64,000 bases of DNA, taken from contig NZ_STGU01000001.1 in the NCBI RefSeq assembly GCF_004912135.1, positions 186,001 to 250,000 of the forward strand, in the 5' to 3' direction. The stretch is from Rhizobium rosettiformans W3. GTDB lineage: Bacteria > Pseudomonadota > Alphaproteobacteria > Rhizobiales > Rhizobiaceae. The notes beneath the pieces were generated by a model. That model was not told the DNA's origin. It saw nothing but the letters and a program-made list of their open reading frames with translations, and did no database searches. Below, in pieces: positions 1 through 10,197 of the stretch (within the stretch, counting starts at the first letter, position 1; each line of letters opens with the position of its first letter). The position numbers and the translations under genes were made by a program.

Positions 1-506
1 GCAGCGTTCTACGAGCTTCGGCTTGCCATCCTTGGTGACGTGTTCGGTGATGACGACAACCTGCTTTGCGCCATGCACCAGATCCATGGCGCCGCCAACG
101 GCGGGAACACCCTTGGAGCCGACGCGCCAATTGGCGAGGTCACCGTTTTCGGCCACCTGATAGGCGCCGAGGATCGCGACATCGAGATGGCCGCCGCGGA
201 CCATGGCGAAGCTGTCGGCATGGTGGAAGAAGGCGGAGCCCGGCTTCAGGGTAATCGCCTTTTTGCCGGCATTGATCAGATCCCAGTCCTCTTCGCCGGC
301 AGGCGGTGCCTCGCCGAAATTCAGCACGCCGTTCTCGGTATGGAAGATGGCCTGTCGCCCTTCCGGCTGGAACTTGGCAACCATTTCCGGAAAGCCGATG
401 CCGAGGTTGACATAGGCGCCGTCGGCGATGTCCTGGGCGGCGCGCCAGGCGATCTGGGCGTTGGAGAGCTTGATGTCCTCGCGGGTGTCAATGGCTGGTG
501 CGTCGG

Positions 507-510
<4 letters not shown>
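1..510 (-). CDS. pcaJ: 3-oxoadipate CoA-transferase subunit B (partial)
   Basis: Beta subunit of succinyl-CoA:3-oxoadipate CoA-transferase, which activates 3-oxoadipate by CoA transfer in the penultimate step of the beta-ketoadipate pathway. The 170 visible residues carry the class I CoA-transferase signature: an NLGIGFP segment near residue 37 and the active-site glutamate segment FHTENGVL near residue 56. The C-terminus lies outside the window. The start ATG overlaps the stop of pcaI (ATGA), so the two subunits are probably translationally coupled. Family assignment is firm; the choice of 3-oxoadipate over other 3-oxoacids rests on the adjacent pca regulator and genes. Confidence 0.93.
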
Positions 511-1214
<704 letters not shown>

Positions 1215-1295
1215 GGGAACTCCCGTTTCCTCTGGCTGCGGACATGCCGCGCCTCGCCAACAAATAGGTCCGCTCCACCATCGACAGCAAGCGGT

Positions 1296-1332
1296 TTGTG
1301 CGATAATTGATATTTGTTCGATAATCGCACAA
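1296..1332. promoter_or_regulatory. PcaR-type operator in the pcaI/pcaR intergenic region
   Basis: A perfect 9-base inverted repeat, TTGTGCGAT (1296-1304) and ATCGCACAA (1324-1332), flanks a direct repeat of TGTKCGATAAT at 1297 and 1315 (period 18 bases). The 15-mer GTTCGATAATCGCAC at 1316-1330 is, from memory, identical to the PcaR-binding sequence described for Pseudomonas putida pca promoters. It lies about 15 bases upstream of the pcaR start and about 80 bases upstream of pcaI, suited to control of both genes. Binding is inferred. Confidence 0.8.
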
Positions 1333-1344
1333 TACGGAGTGGAT

Positions 1345-2106
1345 ATGGCGGTCGGAGAGCGGGACCTGATGGGTGGTTTTGCCAAGGGGCTGAAGGTGCT
1401 CGAAGCCTTCGGGCCTGATCGTCAGCGGCTCAGCATCACGGATGCCTCTGACATCAGCGGGCTCGACCGGGCGACGGCTCGGCGCTGCCTGCTGACACTC
1501 GCCGAACTGGGTTATGCCGACTACGATGGGAAGTTCTTCTCGCTGACGCCGAAGATCCTGCGGATCGGCCATGCCTGGCTGTCTGCCACACCACTGCCGG
1601 TTCTGCTGCAACCGCATCTCGATCAATTGTCGGAACGCGTCGGCCACAGCGCTTCGGCTTCGATCCTCGATAATACCGAAATCGTCTACATCGCCCGTGC
1701 CGCCCAGAAGAGGGTCATGTCGATCAACCTGATGCCTGGGTCGCGATTGCCGGCGTACAGCGCCTCGATGGGGCGAGTGCTGCTGGCAGCGCTTTCTGAC
1801 GCCGAAGTCGACGCCATCCTTCAGGCGTCCCCGCTGACGGCAAATACACCGCGTACCATCACCGATCCTCGTTTGCTGAAAGAGGAGATCGCCAAGGTTC
1901 GGCAGCAGGGTTACGCTGTGATCGACCAGGAGCTGGAGATCGGTCTCTGTTCGATTGCCATTCCTGTCCGCAACGATCGGGGCCGGGTGGTGGCTGCCAT
2001 CAATGTCGGTGCGCCGGCTGCCATCCTGCCTGCCGCCGATCTGCCTTCCCAGTGTTTGCCGGCGATGCTGGAGATGCAGGCGAGGCTTAGGCCGCTGCTG
2101 CACTGA
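1345..2106 (+). CDS. pcaR: IclR-family regulator of 3-oxoadipate catabolism
   Basis: IclR-family transcription factor of 253 residues. The N-terminal winged helix-turn-helix contains LSITDASDISGLDRATARRC (about residues 27-46). The C-terminal effector domain contains YIARAAQKRVMSINLMPGS and the family-typical SAYSASMGR-like segment LPAYSASMGRVLLAAL. The ATG at 1345 follows GGAG with good spacing; an open frame continues upstream but would cross the operator and pcaI. Its position divergent from pcaIJ, and the PcaR/PobR-type operator between them, identify it as the 3-oxoadipate-responsive PcaR rather than another IclR protein. Confidence 0.9.
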   Translation: MAVGERDLMGGFAKGLKVLEAFGPDRQRLSITDASDISGLDRATARRCLLTLAELGYADYDGKFFSLTPKILRIGHAWLSATPLPVLLQPHLDQLSERVGHSASASILDNTEIVYIARAAQKRVMSINLMPGSRLPAYSASMGRVLLAALSDAEVDAILQASPLTANTPRTITDPRLLKEEIAKVRQQGYAVIDQELEIGLCSIAIPVRNDRGRVVAAINVGAPAAILPAADLPSQCLPAMLEMQARLRPLLH

Positions 2107-2109
2107 CCA

Positions 2110-3033
2110 TTAGGATTTTGCTGCTTCTGCTGCTGCCTCGCGGATGGTGCGCATCAGAAGGGCGAGCGGCATGGAGGGGATGGCGTCCGCCCGGACCGTT
2201 AGCCCGACCGGTCCCTTGGTCTCGCTGGTGTCGATCGGAAGTGCCGCCAGCGTCCCATCCGCGATATCGGTCGCGACGACACCGGTGGAAATAATCCAGA
2301 TTGCATCTGTCTGGCGCACGAAGGCGCGGCCGAAACTGTCGGAGACCGTCTCGATCTGCGTTGGCAGGCCAGAAATGCCGTTGGCGATCAGGAAACGTTC
2401 CACGAAAGGCCGGATGATCGAAGCCCGTGTCGGCATCAACACAGGGTAGCGTTCGAGTTCACCAAACAGATCCGACCCCGCTGACAGAAGCGGGTGGCCG
2501 GCGCGGACGCAGAAGACAACCTGTTCGGAATACAGGTGCTCGAAGGAAAAGCCCGTCATCTGCTCGGGGGCCGCGAGACGTCCGACCACGAGATCGAGGT
2601 CTCCGACCCGAAGCTGTTCGAGCAGGACGGCGTTTTCGCCCGTGACGATCTTGATGCGGGCCGGCACGTCCTCTTTCAGAAACAGCGTCATCGCCTGTGG
2701 AATAATACGGGTCGAGACTGTCGGCAGCGCGCCGACGCGGATCGGCGGGGCGTCGGCATGCAGGGCGTGCGACACGGAATCGAAGCCCTGGCGGAGCGCG
2801 GTCAGAGCGGCGCCTGCGTGTTTGAGAAAGGCTTCGCCGTAGCGGGTAATGCGGATGCCGCGACCGTCCTTTTCGAAGACGGCGACGCCCAAAACCTCCT
2901 CCAGTTCGCGGATCGTCTTGGTCACTGCAGGCTGGCTGACATGCAGGAGCTCCGCCGCTTTCATGACGCTTTTCTGGCGCGAAACTTCGACGAAGGTCTG
3001 CAGGTGGCGAAACTTCACCCGGTTGTCGATCAT
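2110..3033 (-). CDS. pcaQ: LysR-family regulator PcaQ
   Basis: LysR-type regulator, 307 residues. The helix-turn-helix lies at residues 9-66 (FRHLQTFVEVSRQKSVMKAA, then LLHVSQPAVTKTIRELE), followed by a LysR substrate-binding domain. PcaQ proteins of Rhizobiaceae activate pcaDCHGB in response to beta-carboxymuconate or its lactone. Here the gene is divergent from pcaD with only about 95 bases between translation starts, and a PcaQ-type box lies in that gap. It converges on pcaR with 3 bases between stops. Function is inferred from family and exact synteny, and I regard it as secure. Confidence 0.92.
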   Translation of the reverse strand: MIDNRVKFRHLQTFVEVSRQKSVMKAAELLHVSQPAVTKTIRELEEVLGVAVFEKDGRGIRITRYGEAFLKHAGAALTALRQGFDSVSHALHADAPPIRVGALPTVSTRIIPQAMTLFLKEDVPARIKIVTGENAVLLEQLRVGDLDLVVGRLAAPEQMTGFSFEHLYSEQVVFCVRAGHPLLSAGSDLFGELERYPVLMPTRASIIRPFVERFLIANGISGLPTQIETVSDSFGRAFVRQTDAIWIISTGVVATDIADGTLAALPIDTSETKGPVGLTVRADAIPSMPLALLMRTIREAAAEAAKS

Positions 3034-3039
3034 GAAAGC

Positions 3040-3055
3040 ATAACCCTACGGTTAG
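3040..3055. promoter_or_regulatory. PcaQ box upstream of pcaD
   Basis: The interrupted palindrome ATAACC-N4-GGTTAG matches the PcaQ motif ATAACC-N4-GGTTAA described for Sinorhizobium meliloti (from memory), with one mismatch at the last base. It begins 6 bases upstream of the pcaQ start codon and ends about 72 bases upstream of the pcaD start. That is a suitable place for activation of pcaD and autoregulation of pcaQ. Confidence 0.8.
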
Positions 3056-3127
3056 GTGTTTCGTGGAAAACATCATTTTACCTAACCAAATCGCATGAGC
3101 AATATGGAGGCAACGGAGGAGGATCCC

Positions 3128-3929
3128 GTGCAGTTCGTTCAGGTCAACGGCGTCAGCCTGCATCACCAGATCATTGGTGGGGCGGGCAACAAGCCCGTCA
3201 TCGTCTTCATCAATTCGCTGGGAACGGACTTCCGCATCTGGCGCGACGTGATCGTGCGGCTCGCCGGCAGTTACCCGCTGCTCACCTATGACAAGCGTGG
3301 CCATGGTCTTTCGGATGTCGGCCAGGCCCCGTACTCAATCGAAGACCATGTCGATGATCTGATCGGGTTGCTCGAGCATCTGAAGGTGAGCGATGCCGTT
3401 GTCTGCGGGCTCTCCGTCGGCGGGCTGATCGCCCAGGGGCTTTATGTCCGCCGCCCCGATCTGGTGAAAGCGCTGATCCTTTGCGATACGGCTCACAAGA
3501 TCGGCACGGCAGACATGTGGGCCGCCCGCATCGCCGCCATCGATGAGAGCGGTCTTGATGGGATCGTCGATGGTGTGATGGAGCGCTGGTTCACGCCGGC
3601 CTTCCGCGAAAGCGATTCCGCCTTTCCAGGCTATCGCAACATGATGCTGCGGCAACCAGTCGAGGGTTACACCGGCACCTGTGCTGCGATCCGCGATGCC
3701 GATTACACCGCCGCCGCCGGCGAAATTGCCGTTCCAACGCTCTGCGTCGTCGGCGATCAGGATGGGGCGACGCCACCTGAGCTTGTTCTTTCACTGGCGA
3801 AGCTTATCCCGCGCGCCCGCTATGAAGTCATCAAGGACGCCGGCCACATTCCCTGCGTGGAGCAGCCGGAAATGCTTACCACAATCATCGAGGCCTTTCT
3901 CGCGCCCGTCATCTCAGGAGAGGCAGCCC

Positions 3930-3937
<8 letters not shown>
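3128..3937 (+). CDS. pcaD: 3-oxoadipate enol-lactonase
   Basis: Alpha/beta hydrolase of 269 residues that hydrolyses 3-oxoadipate enol-lactone to 3-oxoadipate. The nucleophile elbow is CGLSVGG with Ser96; the catalytic aspartate is in VVGDQDGATPP and the histidine in DAGHIPCVEQP. I prefer the GTG at 3128 because GGAGGAGG (3115-3122) precedes it at ideal spacing; an in-frame ATG at 3095 would place that Shine-Dalgarno inside the coding sequence. First gene of the pcaDCHGB operon; its stop overlaps the pcaC start by 8 bases. Confidence 0.93.
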
Positions 3938-5090
<1,153 letters not shown>

Positions 5091-5091
<1 letters not shown>

Positions 5092-5705
5092 TGGTCCAGG
5101 ATCTCGGCTACCTCAAGGAAAGTGCCAGCCAAACGGCGGGCCCTTACGTCCATATCGGTCTCACGCCGAACTTCGCCGACATCGAGGGCGTCTATCCGGC
5201 TGATCTCGGCACTGCCATGGTCAACGACAAGACGCGCGGCGAGCGCATCACGGTGACCGGCCGCGTGATCGACGGTACGGGCACGCCGCTCAAGGATGCG
5301 CTGATCGAAATCTGGCAGGCGGATGCCGAGGGGTTTTACAACAGTCCGTCGGAGACGCGCGGCAGTGCCGACCCGAACTTCACCGGCTGGGGCCGCTGCC
5401 CGTGTGATCTCACGACTGGCGAATATCGGTTCGAGACGATCAAGCCGGGCCGGGTGCCGTTTCGCGATGGCCGGTTGATGGCCCCGCATATCTCCTTCTG
5501 GATCGTCGCGCGCGGCATCAATCTCGGTCTCAACACGCGTCTTTATTTCGCCGATGAAGAAGCAGCCAATGCCGAGGATCCGATCCTTGCGCGCATCGAG
5601 CACCGGGTGCGTGTGCCGACGCTGATTGCGCAGCGTGACGGTTCGACCTATCACTTCGACATCCACCTGCAGGGTGAGAAGGAGACGGTCTTCTTCGATA
5701 TCTGA
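5091..5705 (+). CDS. pcaG: Protocatechuate 3,4-dioxygenase alpha subunit
   Basis: Alpha subunit of the dioxygenase, 204 residues, homologous to the beta subunit but without the iron ligands. Intradiol-dioxygenase segments include GERITVTGRVIDGTGTPLKD (about residues 45-64), LIEIWQADAEG and APHISFWIVARGIN, where the two histidine ligands of the beta chain are not both conserved. It helps form the active-site cavity with PcaH. The gene overlaps pcaH by a single base (TGATG), as expected for stoichiometric subunits. Confidence 0.95.
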
Positions 5706-5724
5706 GAAGGGCCTCGATTACAGC

Positions 5725-6774
5725 ATGACCGCATCCGTCTTCGACCATCCGATCCTCTCCGGCCTGCTCGGCGACGAGGAAATCGGCGCGCAGTTCGCGG
5801 CCGTTGCCGAACTCTCCGCCATGTTGCGTTTCGAGGTGGCACTTGCCGACGCAGAAGCCGCAGAAGGGCTGATCCCTGGCGCTGCACCTACCACGATCGC
5901 CGCTTTGCAGGAGACGTTCACGGCGGATATCGAGGCGCTCAAGCAGTCGATCGGGCGTGATGGCGTGGTCATTCCAGAACTCGCGCGACAATGGCGGGCG
6001 GCACTGGGAGAGGCGGGCAAGGATCTCCACTTCGGTGCCACCAGCCAGGACGCCATCGATACGGGCCTGATGCTCCGGCTGACGACAGTTCTATCGATAC
6101 TCGATCAGCGCCTCGGCGCCGTCATCGCAGCCCTCGACGGTCTGAACGGGCGGTTCGGTGGCAAGTCGCTGATGGGCCGTACCCGCATGCAAGCGGCGAT
6201 CCCGATCCGTGTTTCCGATCGGTTGTCGAGCTGGAAAACGCCGCTTGTCGGCCATCAGGCGGCTGTTCAGGAGATGCTTTTGGCTGGTCTGCCGCTGCAG
6301 TTCGGCGGTGCTGCCGGTACGCTGGAGAAGCTCGGCGACAAGGCTGTCGCGGTTCGCGCGCGACTGTCGGACATCCTGAAGCTGTCGGACCGGCCGCAGT
6401 GGCACAGCCAGCGGGCGGTGATCGCCGAGATCGGCGGCTTGTTCTCCCAGGTCACCGGCAGTCTGGGCAAGATCGGTCAAGATCTCGCGCTGATGGCGGA
6501 CAATGGTACGGCGGTCATTGGGGGTGGCGGTGCATCTTCCGCCATGCCGCACAAGCGCAATCCGGTGAAGGCCGAGGTCCTCGTCACGCTGGCGCGGTTC
6601 AATGCCGTGCAGATCTCCGGCCTGCATCAGGCGCTGGTGCACGAGCAGGAGCGATCGGGCGCTGCGTGGACGCTCGAATGGATGATCCTGCCGCAGATGG
6701 CGATCGCTGCGGGGGCTTCGACACGACTGGCCATCGATCTCCTCCAATCGGTCGAGGAGATGGGTGACCGCTGA
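5725..6774 (+). CDS. pcaB: 3-carboxy-cis,cis-muconate cycloisomerase
   Basis: Fumarase/aspartase-superfamily enzyme, 349 residues, that cyclises 3-carboxy-cis,cis-muconate to gamma-carboxymuconolactone. The superfamily signature SSAMPHKRNP is at residues 271-280, preceded by the flexible GGGGA loop; HFGATSQDAIDTGL near residue 100 is the second conserved region. At about 350 residues it is the short rhizobial form, lacking the C-terminal extension of some pseudomonad homologues. Last gene of the pca operon; 19 bases separate it from pcaG. Its stop directly abuts the stop of the convergent anti-sigma gene. Confidence 0.93.
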   Translation: MTASVFDHPILSGLLGDEEIGAQFAAVAELSAMLRFEVALADAEAAEGLIPGAAPTTIAALQETFTADIEALKQSIGRDGVVIPELARQWRAALGEAGKDLHFGATSQDAIDTGLMLRLTTVLSILDQRLGAVIAALDGLNGRFGGKSLMGRTRMQAAIPIRVSDRLSSWKTPLVGHQAAVQEMLLAGLPLQFGGAAGTLEKLGDKAVAVRARLSDILKLSDRPQWHSQRAVIAEIGGLFSQVTGSLGKIGQDLALMADNGTAVIGGGGASSAMPHKRNPVKAEVLVTLARFNAVQISGLHQALVHEQERSGAAWTLEWMILPQMAIAAGASTRLAIDLLQSVEEMGDR

Positions 6775-6969
6775 TCAGCGCTCGCCCGGATCCGATGCGT
6801 CTGTCGCGACATAGCGACGGGTCGCCTTGCGCAACACCCCGATTTGCTTGGCAAAGCCCGAGCAGGCACCGCACTTCATCAGATGCAGCCGGAGGCCGAC
6901 GGTCTCACGGATGGAAAGGCCTCGGTCCAGCTCATCGGAAGCCAGTTTCGTTGCGTTTTCACACATCAT
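6775..6969 (-). CDS. Zinc-finger anti-sigma factor
   Basis: Small 64-residue protein with the zinc anti-sigma (ZAS, zf-HC2) motif His29-x3-Cys33-x2-Cys36. It overlaps the upstream ECF sigma gene by 4 bases (ATGA), so it is almost certainly the cognate anti-sigma factor that holds the sigma factor inactive until a redox or metal-related signal alters the zinc site. No membrane segment is visible, so it should be cytoplasmic. It is much shorter than ChrR-type anti-sigmas and lacks the cupin domain, so the signal need not be singlet oxygen. Confidence 0.82.
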   Translation of the reverse strand: MMCENATKLASDELDRGLSIRETVGLRLHLMKCGACSGFAKQIGVLRKATRRYVATDASDPGER

Positions 6970-7601
6970 GACAGGCTCTCCTTCGGCGCGAACCAGTGGC
7001 CTTCTAGGCAGTTGCGCAGCCGTAGCCGGGCACGATGCATGAGGACATGCAGATTGGTGGTGGTGATGCCGACCTCCGCACAGATCTCTGATGTCTCCAT
7101 CTCGACGAATTCCCGCATCATGAAGACTCGGCCCTGATCCGGTGGCAGATGATCGAGGCAGGCTTCGAAGACGCGCCAGAAGTCCTTGCCCAGGAGCTCG
7201 ATCTCCGGATTGCCCCAGTCACTTGGCCGGTTTTCCGGAGCCCAGTGACCCTTGGCGTCGAAATAACGGGGTTCGTCCTCATCCGGAAAATGGCCAAGCG
7301 GCATGGCAATCATCTGCGACTGTCGACGCTTGAAGCGGATCTGATCGGCGATCTTGTTGCGCAGGATGGCGAAGACCCAGGTGCGAAAGGCGGAGCGACC
7401 GGCAAAAGCCTTGGCGTTTCGGAGCGCACCTGCGAGCGCTTCCTGCACCGCATCTTCGGCCAGGCCCGGATCGGCCAGCTGAAGGCTTGCGAATTTCAGC
7501 ATGCGCTCGCGCAGTTCCGCCATATAGACCGCATCGGCGAGAAACGGTGCCGCCGCACTCGTCCCACCGTTCAATTCGTGCTCACCCACATTCCTCATCA
7601 T
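6966..7601 (-). CDS. ECF RNA polymerase sigma factor
   Basis: Sigma-70 family ECF sigma factor, about 211 residues from the ATG at 7599-7601; an adjacent in-frame ATG at 7598 is equally possible, and GGGGGATC lies just upstream. Region 2 is visible in ADPGLAEDAVQEAL and RSAFRTWVFAILRNKIAD. Region 4 is in MREFVEMETSEICAEVGI and NLHVLMHRARLRLRNC, where the second helix reads the -35 element. Regions 2 and 4 are joined by an unusually long linker that includes a WGNPE segment. It is coupled to the zinc anti-sigma gene and lies downstream of the DUF3429 and FAD oxidoreductase genes, which may belong to its regulon. Confidence 0.88.
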   Translation of the reverse strand: MMRNVGEHELNGGTSAAAPFLADAVYMAELRERMLKFASLQLADPGLAEDAVQEALAGALRNAKAFAGRSAFRTWVFAILRNKIADQIRFKRRQSQMIAMPLGHFPDEDEPRYFDAKGHWAPENRPSDWGNPEIELLGKDFWRVFEACLDHLPPDQGRVFMMREFVEMETSEICAEVGITTTNLHVLMHRARLRLRNCLEGHWFAPKESLS

Positions 7602-7708
7602 GATCCCCCGGACATCGTCCGCGCCTGCCAAGATCCCGTGCGTCACATAGCACGCTCACCTTTGTCGCGCGTTGCGATCCCGATCTTACAGCATGGAACA
7701 AAAAAATC

Positions 7709-8140
7709 TCATGTCAGGATCATGACCACCGCATAGGCTGCGATCACCAACAGGGTGACGTTGCGCCGAAGCGCCAGATACCAGGCGGGCTGGTCACCTC
7801 TGCGGTGAATGTTGAGGTCGGCAGCCAACAGGCCGAGAAAGACCATCACATGCAGTGCCATCGTGATGACAGGCGCGAGCGGGAAGACAAGAAGTCCGCT
7901 GATCGCCATTAATGCGGCGACATTGCTTCCGATCAGCATGATCCTCGGATCCTGGGCGCGGATCTGTGCCTGGCTCCACAGGGTGCCCGCCATGAAGCAG
8001 GCGATCCCGGACCCATAGGCGATGAAGGCCTGAGCAGCGAGGGCGGGTTGATAGCCGAGCACCTGGGCGAGGCCGAGCACCCAGAAGGGCAAGGCGCCGG
8101 AATAGGTCAGGAGTTTGGTGAGCGTCGGATCGCGGTACAT
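7709..8140 (-). CDS. DUF3429 membrane protein
   Basis: Hydrophobic protein of 143 residues with about five predicted membrane segments (LPFWVLGLAQVLGY, AFIAYGSGIACFMAGTLW, LIGSNVAALMAISGLLVFPL, VITMALHVMVFLGLLAADL, VTLLVIAAYAVVMIL). The pattern, including the GTLWS motif after the second segment, fits the DUF3429 family of inner-membrane proteins of unknown biochemical function. Its start lies one base from the stop of the FAD oxidoreductase gene, so the two are co-transcribed; the ECF sigma gene follows 107 bases on. Association with a stress sigma factor suggests a membrane or oxidative-stress role, but this is inference. Confidence 0.8.
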   Translation of the reverse strand: MYRDPTLTKLLTYSGALPFWVLGLAQVLGYQPALAAQAFIAYGSGIACFMAGTLWSQAQIRAQDPRIMLIGSNVAALMAISGLLVFPLAPVITMALHVMVFLGLLAADLNIHRRGDQPAWYLALRRNVTLLVIAAYAVVMILT

Positions 8141-8141
8141 A

Positions 8142-9131
8142 TCAAGCTCCTTGCAGGCGTTGGGTCAGCAGTTGCGACAGCGCCTGAGCGCTCTCCACGG
8201 CCGCTTCGACCCGGTTGCCGAGACACCAGTCGCCGCAGGCGCCGAGGCCAAGGCTTGCGTCAAACAGATAGGGCTGGCCAATGGGTTTCTCGACATTGGC
8301 ATAACGCCAGCGGTGCAAATCGAGCCATGGAGCAGTCGAGAAATCTTTGCCGAGGAGACGGTCGAGGGATTGGAGCATCTCGCTTTTCACGGCATCACGG
8401 TCGCGCTCCAGATTGGCTTCGGCCCAGTCGTTGCGGCTGTGAATGGTGAGCGCAGTTTTTGCGGGCCGCCCTGGCTTGCTCGTTTCAACGGCGATCCAGC
8501 TCAGGACGTCATCCTCGATGCGGGCAGCCTCGAAGCCGAGGTCGAGTGGCGCCTGCAAGCCGATCATCAGGGTGAAGCAGCCGCTCATTTCGGCAGCGTT
8601 GAGGGCGGCATGACCGCTGAAAGTCTCTGGCATCAGCCGGCCGGTCTGCGGAGCGGGGGCGGTGGAGATGACGAGGTCGAAGCGGCCAAGATCGTTGCCG
8701 TCGTTGTCGCCGAGCGCCCAGCCTGCATCGGCAGAGACAATCTCCGCCACGGTGGCTTCCTTGCGGATGTGGAGCCCTTCAGCCAATCCATGGGCAAACG
8801 CGCTCATGGCGGGAGTGCCGACATAGCGCGGCTCCGGCGGGCGCGTGTCGCTCACAAGGCCGTCTGCCTTCAGCGTGTGCACTGCCTTCGGCCAGATGCC
8901 GGCATGACCGCCTGCTGCGGCGCTTTCCGCGGTCGCCTTGAATGCCGGCGAGCGCGCGGTGAAATACTGGGCGCCGTGGTCGAAGGCAAAGCCCTCGCGG
9001 CGCCGGTTTGCCATCCGGCCGCCGAGGCCTCGGCTCTTTTCGAACACGGTGACATCGGCGTGAGCGGAGAGATTGCGGGCGAGCGTGATGCCAGCAATAC
9101 CGGCCCCGATGATGGCGATGGATGTCTTCAC
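8142..9131 (-). CDS. Renalase-like FAD-dependent oxidoreductase
   Basis: Flavoprotein of 329 residues in the NAD(P)/FAD-dependent amine-oxidase superfamily, closest in layout to bacterial renalase-like proteins. The N-terminal Rossmann motif GAGIAGITLARNL (residues 9-21) is followed by FEKSRGLGGRMANRRR and the FAD-contact segment FDHGAQYFTARS. The C-terminus contains the second FAD region GACGDWCLGNRVEAAVESA. No signal peptide is seen, so it is cytoplasmic. Substrate is unknown. It begins an operon with DUF3429 and lies beside an ECF sigma/anti-sigma pair, so a role in oxidative or photo-oxidative stress is plausible but unproven. Confidence 0.82.
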   Translation of the reverse strand: MKTSIAIIGAGIAGITLARNLSAHADVTVFEKSRGLGGRMANRRREGFAFDHGAQYFTARSPAFKATAESAAAGGHAGIWPKAVHTLKADGLVSDTRPPEPRYVGTPAMSAFAHGLAEGLHIRKEATVAEIVSADAGWALGDNDGNDLGRFDLVISTAPAPQTGRLMPETFSGHAALNAAEMSGCFTLMIGLQAPLDLGFEAARIEDDVLSWIAVETSKPGRPAKTALTIHSRNDWAEANLERDRDAVKSEMLQSLDRLLGKDFSTAPWLDLHRWRYANVEKPIGQPYLFDASLGLGACGDWCLGNRVEAAVESAQALSQLLTQRLQGA

Positions 9132-9176
9132 GCGATGCCCTTCTCAAATGCCTGATGCGTTTGAGCTTTACGTTGT

Positions 9177-10073
9177 TCAGCCGCCGGCGGTTTTGCCGTC
9201 TTCGCTCGCTTCCAGCAATGGCCGGATCAGCGGATTGGGGAAACGCCGCTTTACGGTCACGGCAAAGAAGGATTCGATCATGCCGGGCAGGGCATCGAAT
9301 TCGACCAGCGTGCCGGCTTCGAGCTCGACCTTGACGACGATCGGCGGCAGAACGGCAAGACCCGCCCCTTCGCGGGCGAGAAGACGCATCATCGCCATGT
9401 CGTCGACTTCGGCCGCGATCTGCGGATTGATACCGAGCCGCGCGACGAGGGCTTCGAATTGCGAGCGCACGCCGCTTTCCAGCGTCGGCAGGATGACGGG
9501 ATGCTCGCCAAGCAGGTCGGCAAGCGTCGCGCCGGGCTTGCCGTAGGTTGGTTTGCCGATCAGGCTGACGCGCTGCTGATAGACGTGCTGGGCAATGAAG
9601 GGCGTGACCGAATCCGCCATCGGCGCCTGGTTGAGCAGGACGATGTCGAGGTTCAGCGCTTCGAGCGCGCCGAGAAGCTCGCTGGTGCTACCAGAGCGCA
9701 GGATCATGTCGACGTCCGAGCGTCCGAGGATCGGGCGGAGGAACTCCATCTGGAAGTTGCGGGAGAGGGTGGCGAGCGCGCCGATGCGGATCGCGCGGCG
9801 GGTTCTGCCGGTTTCCTTCAGCGTCTCGACCAGTTCCTCACCGGCCGAAAAGATGGTGTCGGCATGGTCGAGCGCGATGCGGCCGGCTTCCGTCAGATAG
9901 AGCTGGCGCCCGCGGCGCTCGAAGAGCGAATGGCCCAACCGCTCTTCCAACTGCTTGATCTGGATCGAGAGAGCGGATTGCGACAGGTTCAGCCGCTCCG
10001 CCGTGCGCGTGAGGTTGCCGTCATGGGCGACGGCGCGGAAGTAACGCAGATGGTGATAGTTCAGCTCGGCCAT
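9177..10073 (-). CDS. LysR-family regulator divergent from dabBA
   Basis: LysR-type regulator of 298 residues: helix-turn-helix in the first 60 residues (LNYHHLRYFRAVAHDGNLTR, LNLSQSALSIQIKQLEERLG) and an effector-binding domain from about residue 90. It is divergently arranged with dabB across 124 bases that contain a palindrome with LysR-type T-N11-A geometry next to its own start codon. By position it is the likely regulator of the inorganic-carbon uptake pair, in the manner of CbbR/CcmR-type regulators, although its sequence alone does not fix the effector. It could also read into the FAD oxidoreductase gene 45 bases downstream. Confidence 0.85.
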   Translation of the reverse strand: MAELNYHHLRYFRAVAHDGNLTRTAERLNLSQSALSIQIKQLEERLGHSLFERRGRQLYLTEAGRIALDHADTIFSAGEELVETLKETGRTRRAIRIGALATLSRNFQMEFLRPILGRSDVDMILRSGSTSELLGALEALNLDIVLLNQAPMADSVTPFIAQHVYQQRVSLIGKPTYGKPGATLADLLGEHPVILPTLESGVRSQFEALVARLGINPQIAAEVDDMAMMRLLAREGAGLAVLPPIVVKVELEAGTLVEFDALPGMIESFFAVTVKRRFPNPLIRPLLEASEDGKTAGG

Positions 10074-10075
10074 GG

Positions 10076-10090
10076 TTCTATTTTATAGAA
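10076..10090. promoter_or_regulatory. LysR-type palindrome upstream of the dabBA regulator
   Basis: TTCTAT-TTT-ATAGAA is a perfect 6-base palindrome with a 3-base centre and T-N11-A geometry. It begins two bases upstream of the LysR gene start codon and lies about 110 bases upstream of the dabB start. It fits an autoregulatory and activation site. Binding is inferred from position and symmetry. Confidence 0.6.
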
Positions 10091-10197
10091 CGAATTTAGA
10101 GAAACAATGAATTTTTCTTGCGATCACGCCGCTGATAACAGGTCTGTGAGATCGCCGCTGCCTCCTCCCAAGCAGCGGCCCAGCCCGGAGACATCAC

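Noticed and set aside
7602..7708. ECF-type promoter upstream of the sigma factor gene
   Set aside because: TGATCC and TAAGA elements are present on the minus strand but are 28 bases apart, too far for a functional ECF promoter. A GGAAC on the plus strand points away from the gene.
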